In this document: piece by piece, positions 51,802-61,202 of the stretch
Numbering within the stretch: position 1 is the stretch's first letter
How the letters are laid out: each line of letters opens with the position of its first letter
Position numbers and translations under genes: made by a program
The notes under the pieces: generated by a model
What the model saw: only the letters and a program-made list of their open reading frames with translations
Databases searched by the model: none
What the model was told of the DNA's origin: nothing
Assembly (NCBI GenBank): GCA_963719465.1
Contig: OY970386.1
Location: 1,302,001-1,366,000, forward strand
From: JALHUB01 sp963719465
Lineage (GTDB): Bacteria > Chloroflexota > Dehalococcoidia > DSTF01 > JALHUB01
DNA: 64,000 nt
Direction: 5' to 3'

Positions 51802-52317
51802 ATGGAGTTCATGACGCTTATCGAGGAGAGGCACTCGGTGCGGGCCTACACCGACGAGGCGGTCACGCCGGACGTGATCGAGAAGATACTGCACGCGGCG
51901 AATCGCGCACCCTCCGCAGGCGACCTGCAGGCGTATTCGATCGTCGTGGCGCGAACGGCGGCGATACGACAGGCGCTGGCAAAGGCGGCGGTCGAGCAGC
52001 AGTTCGTCGGGACAGCGCCGGTGGTGCTGGTGTTCATCGCGGAGCCGGCGCGCTCGGCGGAGAAGTACGGACACCGCGGCGAGACGCTCTACGCGCTCCA
52101 GGACGCGACGATCGCCTGCGCCTACGCGCAGCTTGCCGCCCACGACCTCGGGCTGGCGGCGTGCTGGGTCGGCGCGTTCCGACGGCGGGACGTGCAGGAG
52201 GTCGTCGGCGCGAGCGAGGAGCAGATGGCGGTGGCGCTCCTGCCTATCGGCTATGCGGCGGAGGTGCCGAACGTGACGCCGCGTCGTTCGCTGGCGGAAC
52301 TGGCGCGAGAGGTCTGA
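51802..52317 (+). CDS. Nitroreductase family protein
   Basis: 171 aa. FMN-binding fold: TLIEERHSVRAYTDEAVTPDVIEKILHAANRAPSAGDLQAYSIVV (residues 5-50; the RxSxRxY and APSAG/DLQ motifs contact FMN), then QDATIACAYAQLAAHDLGLAACWVGAF and VALLPIGYAAE. Size and motifs fit a small nitroreductase that dimerises around FMN and uses NAD(P)H. The gap to the selenoprotein gene is 7 bases, so one transcript covers both. It could supply reducing power or act on the same substrate. Confidence 0.9.
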   Translation: MEFMTLIEERHSVRAYTDEAVTPDVIEKILHAANRAPSAGDLQAYSIVVARTAAIRQALAKAAVEQQFVGTAPVVLVFIAEPARSAEKYGHRGETLYALQDATIACAYAQLAAHDLGLAACWVGAFRRRDVQEVVGASEEQMAVALLPIGYAAEVPNVTPRRSLAELAREV

Positions 52318-52385
52318 GCGGCGATTCCACGGGCTGCAATCGCCGGGCGCCTTCAAAGTGAAGGCTTAGCTCGAGTCCCACTCCG

Positions 52386-52414
52386 TTGACACCCGCTTCG
52401 GCCCACAGTACGCT
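52386..52414 (+). promoter_or_regulatory. Possible promoter of the TIGR04076 gene
   Basis: TTGACA (52386-52391), 17-bp spacer, TACGCT (52409-52414). Perfect -35 but only a weak -10 match. Confidence 0.4.
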
Positions 52415-52472
52415 TGTTCCAACTTGAGGGTCGGGGTGAGCGGCGTCGAAGGCCGGCGAGAGGAGGCAGGCG

Positions 52473-52760
52473 ATGGAGCAGCAGGATATCCCGCAGGTCG
52501 GCAACCGGGTCTGGGCGACCATCCGCAACGTCAAAGGCTACTGCAGCATGGGACACAAAGTCGGCGACGAGTTCGAGATAAGCGTCCACAATACGGCCGG
52601 CGTTTGCGGCTTCCTCTATCACGACATATTCCCGCACATCATGATGCTTCAGTTCGGCGGCGGCTTCCCCGAGTCGTGGGGCGGCCCCGATTCGGTCCAG
52701 CTCAAGTGCATGGACAGCTACAACGAGGTGACCATTGAGCTGCGACGGGAGAAGCGATAG
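52473..52760 (+). CDS. TIGR04076 family protein
   Basis: 95 aa. RNVKGYCSMGHKVGDEFEIS, then TAGVCGFLYHDIFPHIMMLQFGGGFPESWGG and a CMDSYNEVTIELRR ending follow the TIGR04076 layout (xxVxG-C-xxGH-x-GD). The common CPD near the C-terminus is CMD here. Three conserved cysteines may bind metal or a thiol. Such genes are found in anaerobes and are of unknown role. GAGGAGGCAGGC precedes the ATG; it ends 3 bases before ruvB. Confidence 0.85.
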   Translation: MEQQDIPQVGNRVWATIRNVKGYCSMGHKVGDEFEISVHNTAGVCGFLYHDIFPHIMMLQFGGGFPESWGGPDSVQLKCMDSYNEVTIELRREKR

Positions 52761-52763
52761 CAG

Positions 52764-53804
52764 ATGGCCAGCGAACGCATCCTGTCCGGCAAGCCGCGCG
52801 AAGAGGACCTGGCGCTCGACACGTCGCTGCGGCCGCATCGCCTCGACGACTATATCGGGCAGGACAAGGTGAAGGAGAACCTGCGCATCGCGATGGCGGC
52901 GGCGCGAATGCGGGGCGAACCGCTCGACCACGTCCTGCTTTACGGACCGCCCGGGCTGGGCAAGACCACCCTCTCCTACATCATCGCCGCCGAGATGGGC
53001 GTCAGCGTGCGCGTCACCTCCGGCCCGGCGATTGAGCGCCCCGGCGACCTGGCGGCCATCCTGACGAACCTGCAGCGCGACGACGTCCTGTTCATCGACG
53101 AGATCCACCGCCTGGCGCGGGCTATTGAAGAGATCCTCTATCCGGCGATGGAGGACTTCGCGCTCGACCTCGTGCTCGGCAAGGGGCCAGGCGCTCGCAG
53201 CGTGCGACTCTCGCTGCCGCGATTCACGCTCGTCGGCTCGACCACGCGCTACGCGATGCTCAGCCCGCCGCTCCGCGATCGCTTCGGCGCCGTCTACCGG
53301 CTGGACTTCTACGACGCCGACGCCATCGGGGCCATCATCCGGCGCAGCGCCCACATCCTTGGCGTCGAGGTCGACGAAGGCGGGCTGCGGCAGATGGCGC
53401 AGCGGGCCCGCGGGACGCCGCGCGTCGCCAATCGCCTGCTGCGACGCGTCCGCGACTACGCTCAGGTCATGGCGGACGGCCGCATTACCGAAGAAGTCGC
53501 CGTCGAGGCGCTGGCGCGGCTGGAGATCGACGAGCTGGGGCTGGACGAGGTCGACCACAAGGTGCTGCAAACGATAATCCACAAGTTCGACGGCGGGCCG
53601 GTCGGGCTGGACACCATCGCCGCATCGATCTCGGAAGAGGCCGACACGATAATGGACGTGTACGAGCCATACCTGATGCAGGTCGGCTTCCTGCAGCGGA
53701 CCCCCCGCGGCCGGATCGCGACGCGTCGGGCGTACGAGCATCTGGGCCTTCCGCCGAAGGGCCCGCCGCCGTCGGCGCAGCCCGCCCTCTGGGACGCCCC
53801 CTGA
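52764..53804 (+). CDS. ruvB: Holliday junction ATP-dependent helicase RuvB
   Basis: 346 aa. AAA+ motor of branch migration with RuvA/RuvC. Walker A GPPGLGKTTLSY (about residues 56-67), Walker B FIDEIHRL, sensor 1 VGSTTRYAML and the arginine finger segment SPPLRDRFG; C-terminal winged helix IMDVYEPYLMQVGFLQRTPRGR. All family landmarks are intact. The RuvA and RuvC genes are not nearby. Upstream gene TIGR04076 ends 3 bases before it. Confidence 0.97.
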   Translation: MASERILSGKPREEDLALDTSLRPHRLDDYIGQDKVKENLRIAMAAARMRGEPLDHVLLYGPPGLGKTTLSYIIAAEMGVSVRVTSGPAIERPGDLAAILTNLQRDDVLFIDEIHRLARAIEEILYPAMEDFALDLVLGKGPGARSVRLSLPRFTLVGSTTRYAMLSPPLRDRFGAVYRLDFYDADAIGAIIRRSAHILGVEVDEGGLRQMAQRARGTPRVANRLLRRVRDYAQVMADGRITEEVAVEALARLEIDELGLDEVDHKVLQTIIHKFDGGPVGLDTIAASISEEADTIMDVYEPYLMQVGFLQRTPRGRIATRRAYEHLGLPPKGPPPSAQPALWDAP

Positions 53805-53866
53805 CGCGGCCGGGCCCGTTACGCTGATAGCGTTCGCCTCCATATTGCCAATCCCCTCATCGACTC

Positions 53867-53894
53867 TTGACGGGCGCGTAGCCGGTGCTACACT
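53867..53894 (+). promoter_or_regulatory. Promoter of the gene at 54007
   Basis: TTGACG (53867-53872), 16-bp spacer, TACACT (53889-53894). It leaves a leader of about 105 nt before the TTG start at 54007. Confidence 0.6.
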
Positions 53895-54006
53895 GGTGCG
53901 GCTAACATACGCAGACTTTGTCTGAGGTCCTGACCACCGGCCTCCCAGCGGGGCGACTTTCGCCGCAACACGCTGGCACCGCAGAACATTAGGATGGAGG
54001 AGCCGA

Positions 54007-54213
54007 TTGAACGTCACGATCAAGAAGTTCAGCGTGGACATGGAAGTCAAGAACAGGGGCATTGAATTGGAAATCAGGAGCACCGCCAACGAATTCCTAG
54101 GCGACCGAGTCATCACCAAGACTAGATTAATATGGTGCGAGGGCCGTACCAACCCAGAGCATGGTAAGGCGATCTCCTGGGACGACTTCCGAGCATTGAT
54201 GAACCGGCGCTGA
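54007..54213 (+). CDS. Small hypothetical protein
   Basis: 68 aa starting at TTG (LNVTIKKFSVDMEVKNRGIE) with GGAGG ahead of it. Beta-rich with one Cys (LIWCEGR). Codon use is more AT-rich than its neighbours, suggesting acquired DNA. Well-formed promoter and ribosome-binding site argue it is expressed. No family recognised. Confidence 0.5.
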   Translation: MNVTIKKFSVDMEVKNRGIELEIRSTANEFLGDRVITKTRLIWCEGRTNPEHGKAISWDDFRALMNRR

Positions 54214-54352
54214 TTCGCATCCCTTTTTGCACAGAATGACGACCGGTCGTCCGGGAGCGATTTCACGCAACTGGGACGCCTTTTGACGCGGCGGCACCCG
54301 GCCATTCCGCCTCTATTCGAGGCCCCGGCCCTATGCTACAATTGACCTTCCT

Positions 54353-54808
54353 ATGACTTCCCTTGCCGTCGGCGTCGACCTGGTCGAGATCGGCCGCGTC
54401 CACAGGCTCCTCCAACGCCATCGCGAGCGATTTCGCGCCCGCGTCTTCACGCCGGCCGAGCTGCGACTCTGCGGCGACCGCGCGCACCTGCTCGCGGTCC
54501 GCTTCGCCGCCAAGGAGGCGACGATGAAGGCGCTCGGCACGGGGGCCCGCGGCGTCGCCTGGCGCGAGATCGAGGTGCTGCCGAACCGACGCGGAAAGCC
54601 GCTCCTCTTCCTCTACGGCCGGGCGAAAGAGCGCGCCCAAAGCCTCGGCCTGACCGGCCTCGACCTCAGCCTCAGCCACTCGCGCGAGTTCGCCATGGCC
54701 ACGGTCGTCGCGCTGCAGGAGGCGTCGCCGGACGACCCGGAAACGGAACGCCTCTGGCTGATGCAGCGACTCGACGCCATGCTCGCCGAAGAAAGGGCCC
54801 TGCCATGA
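54353..54808 (+). CDS. acpS: Holo-[acyl-carrier-protein] synthase
   Basis: 151 aa. AcpS adds the phosphopantetheine arm to ACP. Motifs: SLAVGVDLVEIGRVHRLLQRH (Mg ligand Asp), VFTPAELRLCG and RFAAKEATMKALGTGARG (Glu, Lys catalytic motif), then LSLSHSREFAMATVVAL. A 25-residue C-terminal tail is extra. TACAAT lies only 10 bases before the ATG, so the transcript may be nearly leaderless. It overlaps nnr by 4 bases (ATGA), so the two are coupled. Confidence 0.95.
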   Translation: MTSLAVGVDLVEIGRVHRLLQRHRERFRARVFTPAELRLCGDRAHLLAVRFAAKEATMKALGTGARGVAWREIEVLPNRRGKPLLFLYGRAKERAQSLGLTGLDLSLSHSREFAMATVVALQEASPDDPETERLWLMQRLDAMLAEERALP

Positions 54809-56368
54809 AGCTCGTCACCGCCGACCAGGTCCGCTCCCTCGACCAGCAGGCGACCAAGGCGGGCATCCCCGTCGAAAAGCTGATGGAGAACGCCGGCCGC
54901 GGCGTCGCCGAGCAGGTGCGCGCCCTCCTGGGGACGGTCAAGGGCCGCCGCATCGTCGTGCTCTGCGGGCCGGGCAACAACGGCGGCGACGGCCTGGTTG
55001 CGGCGCGCTACCTGCACGACTGGGGCGCGGAAGTGCGCGTTTACCTGCTGGCGAAGCGCCGGGCCGACGACGCGAACCTGACGGAGCTCGTCAAGCGCGA
55101 GATAGACATCACGGACGCCGAGAGCGACCCGTCGTTTGCCGCGCTCGACCGGTTCCTGTCGGAACGTCGAGCTCGTGGTCGACGCGCTGCTGGGCACCGG
55201 TCGCGCCCGTCCAATCGAGGCGAACCTGGCGCAGATCCTGGACCGCGTCGGGCGCCTGCGAAGCGGGCCGCAACCGCCGCGCCTCGTCGCGGTCGACCTG
55301 CCGACGGGCGTCAACTCCGACACCGGTGCCGTCGATCCCCACGCACTTCCCAGCGACCTCACGGTGACGCTCGGCTACTCGAAGATCGGCCTGCACACGC
55401 TGCCGGGCTCGCAGTTCGCCGGCGAAGTGCAGGTGGTCGACATCGGCCTGCCGGAGGGCGCGGAGGCGTCGCTCAAGGTCGAGCTAATGACCGACGAATG
55501 GGTCGCCGGTCTCCTGCCGCAGCGCCCCCTCGACTCGAACAAGGGGACTTTTGGCCGCGTGCTCGTCGTGGCAGGCTCGGAGAACTACATCGGCGCCGTG
55601 CGACTCGCCGCCGTCGCAGCCGGACGCGTCGGGGCCGGCCTCGTCACGGTCGCCTGCCCGCTGTCCATCCACCCCATCGTCGCCGCCGGCCTCGTCGAAG
55701 CGACGTATCTCCCGCTCCCCGACAAGGAGGGCGGCCTCTCCGAGCGTGGCGTCGCCGACGTGCTCCGCGTGCTGGAAGGCTACGACGTGATGCTCGTCGG
55801 TCCCGGGCTCGGCGGGCGCAGCCGGACGCTGGAGTTCGTGCGCTCCCTGCTTTTCGAGCTAAAGGAAGGCACGCCAACCGCCACCGTCGTCGACGCCGAC
55901 GCGCTCAACACGCTCGGCGGGGTTCCCGGCTGGGCCGCCCGCATGAACGCGCCGGTGGTCCTGACGCCGCACCCGGGCGAGCTGCGCAGGCTGACGGGGA
56001 AGAGCATTGCGGAGATACAGGCGGACCGCCTCACTGCCGCCCTGCAGAGCGCGGTGGCCTGGCGACAGACGGTGGTGCTGAAGGGCGCGCACACGGTCGT
56101 CGCGATGCCGGATGGTCGCGCCGCGGTCAGCCCGTTCGCCAACCCAGCGCTCGCCAGCGCCGGCACCGGCGACGTGCTCTCGGGCGCGATTGCCGGACTG
56201 CTGGCGCAGGGGCTCGACCGTTTCGCGGCGGCAAGCTGCGGCGTCTATCTGCACGCCCTCGCCGGTGAGCGCATCCGCGAGGTCCAGGGCGACGCGGGGC
56301 TGCAGGCCAGCGATTTGCTGCCGGAGCTGCCGCGGACGATACACGCCCTGAAGTCGCGGGCGCGCTGA
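54805..56368 (+). CDS. nnr: Bifunctional NAD(P)HX epimerase / dehydratase, frameshifted
   Basis: 520 aa when one base is removed. The enzyme repairs hydrated NAD(P)H. Residues 1-120: epimerase (KLVTADQVRSLDQQATKAGIPVEKLMENAGR, GPGNNGGDGLVAARYLHDWGAEVRVYLLA). An extra C at 55165 then shifts the frame after LSE; in the new frame VELVVDALLGTGRARPIEANLAQILD continues the epimerase, then the dehydratase domain from about residue 220: LDSNKGTFGRVLVVAGSENYIGAVRLAAVAAGRVGAGLVTVA and NPALASAGTGDVLSGAIAGLLAQG. All of both domains are conserved, so the shift is recent or an error. It overlaps acpS. Confidence 0.9.
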
Positions 56369-56382
56369 AATCGGTCGGTGTG

Positions 56383-56465
56383 CGGACGCGTAGGCCGGGC
56401 CGAAGGCGTGGAGACAGGTCGGTCGGCCGGTCTGTGGGCGCGTAGGCCGGGCCGAAGGCCCGGCC
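56383..56465. repeat. Tandem GC-rich repeat with a perfect hairpin
   Basis: GCGTAGGCCGGGCCGAAGGC occurs twice (about 56388-56407 and 56440-56459). The second copy continues into a perfect 9-bp stem GGCCGGGCC-GAA-GGCCCGGCC (56445-56465). It is between nnr and recJ and may terminate nnr. Probably a dispersed repeat. Confidence 0.6.
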
Positions 56466-56568
56466 CTCCCGGCGATGGCTTGCGCCCCTTCCCCATACCG
56501 CCGTCCACGCGTATGCTCCCGAAGAGACGCCCCTTCGACCGGTCGTATCTGTTCCGAAAAGAGGTATC

Positions 56569-58275
56569 GTGGTGCAGGTCGTGCCCAACGCCCGACGCCG
56601 CTGGCGGCTTCGGACAAACCCTAACGCCGGCGCCCTCCGCGACACCGCCTATCCGCCGCTGCTCCAGCGCGTCCTGGAGAACCGCGGCGTCGCGACCGCT
56701 GCGGAAGTTCGAGCCTTTCTCGACGGCGAGCACCCATCGTTCGACCCCGCGACGCTGCCCGATGCCGCCGTCGCCGTCGAGCGGCTGGCCCGCGCCGCCG
56801 CCGCAAACGAGGCCGTCGCCGTCTTCGGCGACTTCGACGTTGACGGCATCACCTCCGTCGCCCTCCTGACGGAGGGGCTGGCTGCGCTGGGCGCCTGCGT
56901 CATCCCCTACATCCCGGACCGCTTCGCCGAGGGCTACGGCTTGAGTGAGCCCGCCATCCAGCGCCTCCACGACGAGGGCGCCTCGCTGCTGCTGGCGGTC
57001 GATTGCGGCACGAGCTCGGCCGAAGACGTTGCGTTCGCGCGCTCGCTGGGCATGGACGTTGTCATCGTCGACCACCATGTCGCCTCAGGCGACCGCCTGC
57101 CCGACGCGCTGGCGCTCGTCAACCCGAAGTCGCTGCCCGAGCGCGACTGGCACTTCGACCTGGCGTCGGCCGGGCTGGCGTACTTCCTGCTGCGGGCGCT
57201 GTTCGACGCGCTGGGCCGCCCGTTCCCGGAGCAGCGCTTCCTGGAGCTTGCCGCGCTGGGCACGGTGGCCGACATGGCGCCGCTCCTGGGCGCGAACCGC
57301 TGGCTGACCCGCAGCGGACTCGCCGCCGTCCAGCAGACCGAGCGCTGCGGCCTGCGGGCGCTGATGGAGGTCGCCTCCGTGCACCCATCGCGCATCGACA
57401 CGGAGGCGCTCTCGTTCATCCTGGGCCCGCGGCTGAACGCCGCCGGACGCCTCGCGCACGCGAGCCTCAGTCTCGACTTGCTGCTATGCGACGACGAGGC
57501 GTCCGCCCTCGATATGGCACGCCAGCTCGACGCGCTCAACCGCCAGCGGCAGCGTCAGACGGCGACGGCGCTGGAGCTCGCCTGGAGCCTGGTCGCGGAG
57601 GAGGACGACCCCGACGGGCAGGCGGCGCCTCTGCTGATGATCGGCCACAGCGACGTGCCGGCGGGCGTCGCGGGCCTGGTCGCGTCGAAGATTGCCGACG
57701 CGCTCTACCGGCCGGTCGTCGTCTACCAGAAAGGCGAGTCGGAGAGCCGCGCCAGCGGTCGCAGCATCCCGGAGTTCGACATCCAGGCCGCCCTGCGCGG
57801 CTGCGGCGAACTGTTCGTGCGATTCGGCGGGCACCCGCAGGCGGCGGGATTCACGGCTGACAACGACTGTCTGCCGGCGATTAAGGAGCGGCTGACGGCC
57901 AGCGCCTCGGAGCAGCTTGCCGGGCTGGAGCTGGCGCCGGTCATTGAAATCGACGCTGAGGTGGGGCTGCGCGAGCTGGGGAAGCAGGAGATACGCTGGC
58001 TGGCGAAGCTGGCGCCGCACGGCGTCGGCAACCGCGAGCCGGTGCTGCTGAGTCGCGGCGTGACGGTGGTGGACTGTCGCGTCATGGGGGCAGACGGCAA
58101 GCACCTGCGGCTGAAGCTGAAGGACGGCTACGTGACCTGGCCGGCGGTGGGATTTGGCTTGGGGCAGGCGGCCGTTCGCGAAGGCCAGCGCATCGACGCC
58201 GTGTTCTCGCTATCGTCGGACCGCCGCGACGGCGGGCTGCAGCTCACCCTCCACGATCTCCGCCCCTCTGCCTAG
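56569..58275 (+). CDS. recJ: Single-stranded-DNA exonuclease RecJ
   Basis: 568 aa. 5'-3' exonuclease of recombination and mismatch repair. DHH phosphoesterase motifs: VAVFGDFDVDGITSVALL (motif I, about residues 82-99), VDCGTSSAEDV, IVDHHV (DHH) and the DHHA1 domain with GGHPQAAGFTADND (motif VI, about residues 423-436), then the OB-fold with FGLGQAAVREGQ. Starts at GTG 56569. Length is normal. Alone between nnr and a convergent lipoprotein gene. Confidence 0.93.
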   Translation: MVQVVPNARRRWRLRTNPNAGALRDTAYPPLLQRVLENRGVATAAEVRAFLDGEHPSFDPATLPDAAVAVERLARAAAANEAVAVFGDFDVDGITSVALLTEGLAALGACVIPYIPDRFAEGYGLSEPAIQRLHDEGASLLLAVDCGTSSAEDVAFARSLGMDVVIVDHHVASGDRLPDALALVNPKSLPERDWHFDLASAGLAYFLLRALFDALGRPFPEQRFLELAALGTVADMAPLLGANRWLTRSGLAAVQQTERCGLRALMEVASVHPSRIDTEALSFILGPRLNAAGRLAHASLSLDLLLCDDEASALDMARQLDALNRQRQRQTATALELAWSLVAEEDDPDGQAAPLLMIGHSDVPAGVAGLVASKIADALYRPVVVYQKGESESRASGRSIPEFDIQAALRGCGELFVRFGGHPQAAGFTADNDCLPAIKERLTASASEQLAGLELAPVIEIDAEVGLRELGKQEIRWLAKLAPHGVGNREPVLLSRGVTVVDCRVMGADGKHLRLKLKDGYVTWPAVGFGLGQAAVREGQRIDAVFSLSSDRRDGGLQLTLHDLRPSA

Positions 58276-58353
58276 CCTCCCTGCTGCTGCGCCGCCGCCT
58301 CGATGTTCCGGTCCAGCTGCGCCGCGTATTGAAGGAGCGGGTCGGGTGGCCCT

Positions 58354-59058
58354 CTATGTGTTCCCGGCAGCAACGCATATGAGAAGTCTATGCACGAAAA
58401 TGAAATTGCGTCTCCTGAACAACAAGATGTACCCATCGCATTGGTTCAGCTCTATCGTGGCGTAACATTGGTCTCGGACCAGCTTCCGCTCGTCGCCTAT
58501 TGACGATAGCAGCCGCGCATCAAAAGGGCCCATATCTCCCACCTGTGGAGCACCGGTGACAGATGCCTCGCGACGATAGGCCTCCTCAGCGCCTGGCGTC
58601 GTCGCATAGTAGTCGAGTCTTATTTGGTAGGCTTCCGGAATGGAGTCTGCAGTAAAACCGCACTGACGGCCCATCTGGTTCAATTGCTCCTCACTGGCAA
58701 AGGAGCCGAAGTTCGGATCGCCCATGGCTTGGTTACTCAGATCACTGCAGCAGCTCACTTGGGCACCAAGGGGCGCGGCTGTCGGAATCAACAGGGCGGG
58801 CGAGTCAGGTGGGTTCATCACCTCGGGGGGTATTCCGAAGTCTTCAGGGCCTGGCACTTCAGTTCTGAAGTCGAAGTCACGATTCAGAAGTTCCGCGACC
58901 TTGGTCGGGTCGGCCACATCCTTTATGAGTGGCGGACATGTGCGGGAGATCTCGTCTCCCGCAGGGGTCTTCACGCCGCTCGGCACCGACGTCCCTGTCC
59001 AGCCACAGCCCGTCGCAGCAATGCCGAAGACCAGCGCTGGTAGCAAGAGCCGCTTCAT
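58354..59058 (-). CDS. Putative lipoprotein with conserved cysteines
   Basis: 234 aa. Lipobox AATGC (about residue 18) after a short hydrophobic signal (LLLPALVFGI). The mature part has several Cys residues (RTCPPLI, SCCSDLS, RQCGFTAD, DQCYATIE, NQCDGYI) and a Pro-rich middle, and an unusual hydrophobic-basic end (FRRRNFIFVHRLLICVAAGNT) that may be a read-through into non-coding DNA. No recognised family. Convergent with recJ. Confidence 0.6.
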   Translation of the reverse strand: MKRLLLPALVFGIAATGCGWTGTSVPSGVKTPAGDEISRTCPPLIKDVADPTKVAELLNRDFDFRTEVPGPEDFGIPPEVMNPPDSPALLIPTAAPLGAQVSCCSDLSNQAMGDPNFGSFASEEQLNQMGRQCGFTADSIPEAYQIRLDYYATTPGAEEAYRREASVTGAPQVGDMGPFDARLLSSIGDERKLVRDQCYATIELNQCDGYILLFRRRNFIFVHRLLICVAAGNT

Positions 59059-59153
59059 GCTTCTCTCCTCACGACGGCATCATACGCCCGCCGGGCCGCA
59101 GCCGCATGGTGCAAACGCACTATCGAGAGGATGACAATAGCACCAATAATGTG

Positions 59154-60005
59154 CTAATTCAAGCGACGCAGCAGCTCCCGGGCCGCGTGCACGACCTCAC
59201 CCGGGAGCTCCATCGGCAGGAGGTGGCTCGCCTCCGCCAGCGGACGGTCCTCGGCCTGCGGCAGCCACGCCGCCAACCCCGGCGCGGTGACCGACGGCAA
59301 CCGCTCCTTCGATAGCCCCCGCAGCACAATCGCCGGCACGTCGGCGCGCGCCAGCTCCGGCCAGACGTTGTAGGCGAGCGTGAGGCGGTAGATCTCCGCC
59401 TCGGTCTCCGGCGCGCACTTGAGGGTGACACCGTCGTCCGACTCCCGCGTTCCTTCTTCGACGAACAGGTCGAGCATCTCCGGGGTCCAGCGCGCATACG
59501 CCGACTTCGAAGCCAGCGAGTCGCGCATCGCCTGCCGCGATGGCCAGGAACGACGCCGCTTCCGCGCGCCGTAGAGGTCGGGCGGCGTCGATTCGACCGG
59601 CGCGTGGTGGAAAGGCTCCGGCAGCACGACGGGGTCGGCGAGCACCATCGCTTGCACGAGCTCAGGGTGTCGCGCCGCGCAAAGGCCCGATAGCGTCCCG
59701 CCCAACGAGTGGCCGACGAGCAAAGAGGACCCGAGGTCGAGCTGGCGCAGCACGCCGGCGACGTACTCCGCCAGGTGGTCCCAGCGATAGTCGGGCGCCG
59801 GGTCGCTGTCGGCGTGGCCCGGCAGGTCGACGGCGAGGACGCGGGCCTGCGCCGTCAGCTCGCGCGCGATCGGATGCCACATCGCCGCCAGGTAGCCGTT
59901 GGCGTGGATGCAGAAGACGAGCGGGCCGTCGCCGCCCCAGTCGAGCAGGCGCAGCCGCACGCCGTCAACCTCGACGAACCGTTCGCTCACGCCCGCCAGC
60001 GTCAT
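59154..60005 (-). CDS. Alpha/beta hydrolase
   Basis: 283 aa. Nucleophile elbow LLVGHSLGGTLSGLCAARHP (Ser of GHSLG), oxyanion segment FCIHANGYLAAMWHPIAREL, DLPGHADSD and a His near the C-terminus (EASHLLPME). Similar in size to esterases, haloalkane dehalogenase-like and C-C hydrolases. Substrate unknown. Stands alone, leftward. Confidence 0.87.
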   Translation of the reverse strand: MTLAGVSERFVEVDGVRLRLLDWGGDGPLVFCIHANGYLAAMWHPIARELTAQARVLAVDLPGHADSDPAPDYRWDHLAEYVAGVLRQLDLGSSLLVGHSLGGTLSGLCAARHPELVQAMVLADPVVLPEPFHHAPVESTPPDLYGARKRRRSWPSRQAMRDSLASKSAYARWTPEMLDLFVEEGTRESDDGVTLKCAPETEAEIYRLTLAYNVWPELARADVPAIVLRGLSKERLPSVTAPGLAAWLPQAEDRPLAEASHLLPMELPGEVVHAARELLRRLN

Positions 60006-60014
60006 GTCGGCCTC

Positions 60015-60140
60015 CGAAAGGGGAGTGCAGAGGGGCGCTCCCTCTGCCGTGAGTCTATGAGGGAACGTGCTTATCCGTCAACGAAAGGGGAGTACAGAGG
60101 GGCGAAGCCCCTTTGACTGGGGGTTTTGGGGCTGTGCCCC
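60015..60140. repeat. Direct repeats and hairpins between hydrolase and transpeptidase genes
   Basis: A 23-bp unit (CGAAAGGGGAGTGCAGAGGG and 3 more bases) at 60015-60037 recurs at 60082-60104 with one change. Each copy starts a hairpin; the second gives AGGGGC-GAA-GCCCCT (60098-60112). A further stem, GGGGC-TGT-GCCCC (60128-60140), follows. This looks like a dispersed intergenic repeat. Confidence 0.65.
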
Positions 60141-60216
60141 TGATTCCTGACAACCTTTCTGGGTGGGAGGATGGGAAGGAAGGACATTGTCTCGCCGTGG
60201 GGAGACGGCACAGCGC

Positions 60217-61128
60217 CTAGCTGTGAATCTCCACCCTCATCCCAGGCGCGCCGAAGAGCCAGAACCACTGCGCGTCGTGGAGCTGCAGCCCGACGCAGCC
60301 ATGGCTGGTCGGCGTGTTGCCGTATACGCTCGCCGGGCGCCAGTAGTTCATGTGGATGGCGTTCCCCATGCGGTCGAAGTACTGCGTGAAGAGGACGCGC
60401 GCCACGTCATACGTTGCCTGCGACGGCGAATAGCCCGCCTGGGTGGCCGTCATGTCGACCGAGGCGACGCGGCCGTCGGGCTCGATGTGGTGCGTGCCGA
60501 GGGGCGTCGGGAAGTCCGCGCTGCCGGTCGTCGCCGGCGCCGTGTGGACGGCCTGGTCGCCGATCATGGCGGTCACCGTCTGGTTCGACACGTTCACGTC
60601 GATCCACTTCTCGGCACCGCCGGGGTCGATCGTCGGCGAGGTTTCGCCGGGCATGAGGGTGAACACGAAGGCGCCGTAGACGTAGCTGCCGTCCGCGAGC
60701 TGGTACCAGTCGGTCGTCCAGTCCGGAACGGACGACACCCACGTCTGCGAGCCGACGAGCCAGTTCTCGCCCTTGACGAGGGCCGCGATCTTGACCGTTT
60801 GCCCCTCGTAGAGCGTGCCGGTCGGCGGGTTGGCCGTCGAAGGGTCGGCGCGGAGGCGCACGTCGCCGCCGACGATCATGCTGACGCCGGCGGTGAGCTG
60901 CGTCGCGGGCGCTGCTGATTGGGCGGGAACGGGAGTGTCGGCCGGCGGCGCGGTGGGCGCGTCGGTCGGGATCGGGACGGCCGTCGGTGTCGACGAAGCG
61001 TGGCCGGGCAGGCGGTTGCAGGCGGCGAAGAGGCCGACACCCGCCACGACGGCCGCCATCAGAAGACCGGCGAGGACGAATCCGAAGCGATAGCTTCCTT
61101 CAGTCTTCCTGAGCCTATTTCCGCTCAT
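60217..61128 (-). CDS. L,D-transpeptidase with N-terminal SH3-like domain, lipoprotein or anchored
   Basis: 303 aa. A hydrophobic N-terminal segment ends in LFAACNRL, a lipobox-like site, followed by a Thr/Pro/Ala linker (about residues 44-80), an SH3-like domain (about 82-145, VRLRADPSTANPPTG) and a YkuD catalytic domain with HMNYWRPASVYGNTPTSHGCVGLQ (His...Ser-His-Gly-Cys, about residues 258-281). It cross-links or modifies peptidoglycan or anchors proteins. Its presence implies a cell wall with peptidoglycan. Confidence 0.9.
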   Translation of the reverse strand: MSGNRLRKTEGSYRFGFVLAGLLMAAVVAGVGLFAACNRLPGHASSTPTAVPIPTDAPTAPPADTPVPAQSAAPATQLTAGVSMIVGGDVRLRADPSTANPPTGTLYEGQTVKIAALVKGENWLVGSQTWVSSVPDWTTDWYQLADGSYVYGAFVFTLMPGETSPTIDPGGAEKWIDVNVSNQTVTAMIGDQAVHTAPATTGSADFPTPLGTHHIEPDGRVASVDMTATQAGYSPSQATYDVARVLFTQYFDRMGNAIHMNYWRPASVYGNTPTSHGCVGLQLHDAQWFWLFGAPGMRVEIHS

Positions 61129-61202
61129 GGACCTTCCCCGGCAAGCTCTGAGCTCATCTAGTACAACGCATTTCGATGGGAAAGGTTCCCCGCTTGAAGT
61201 AA

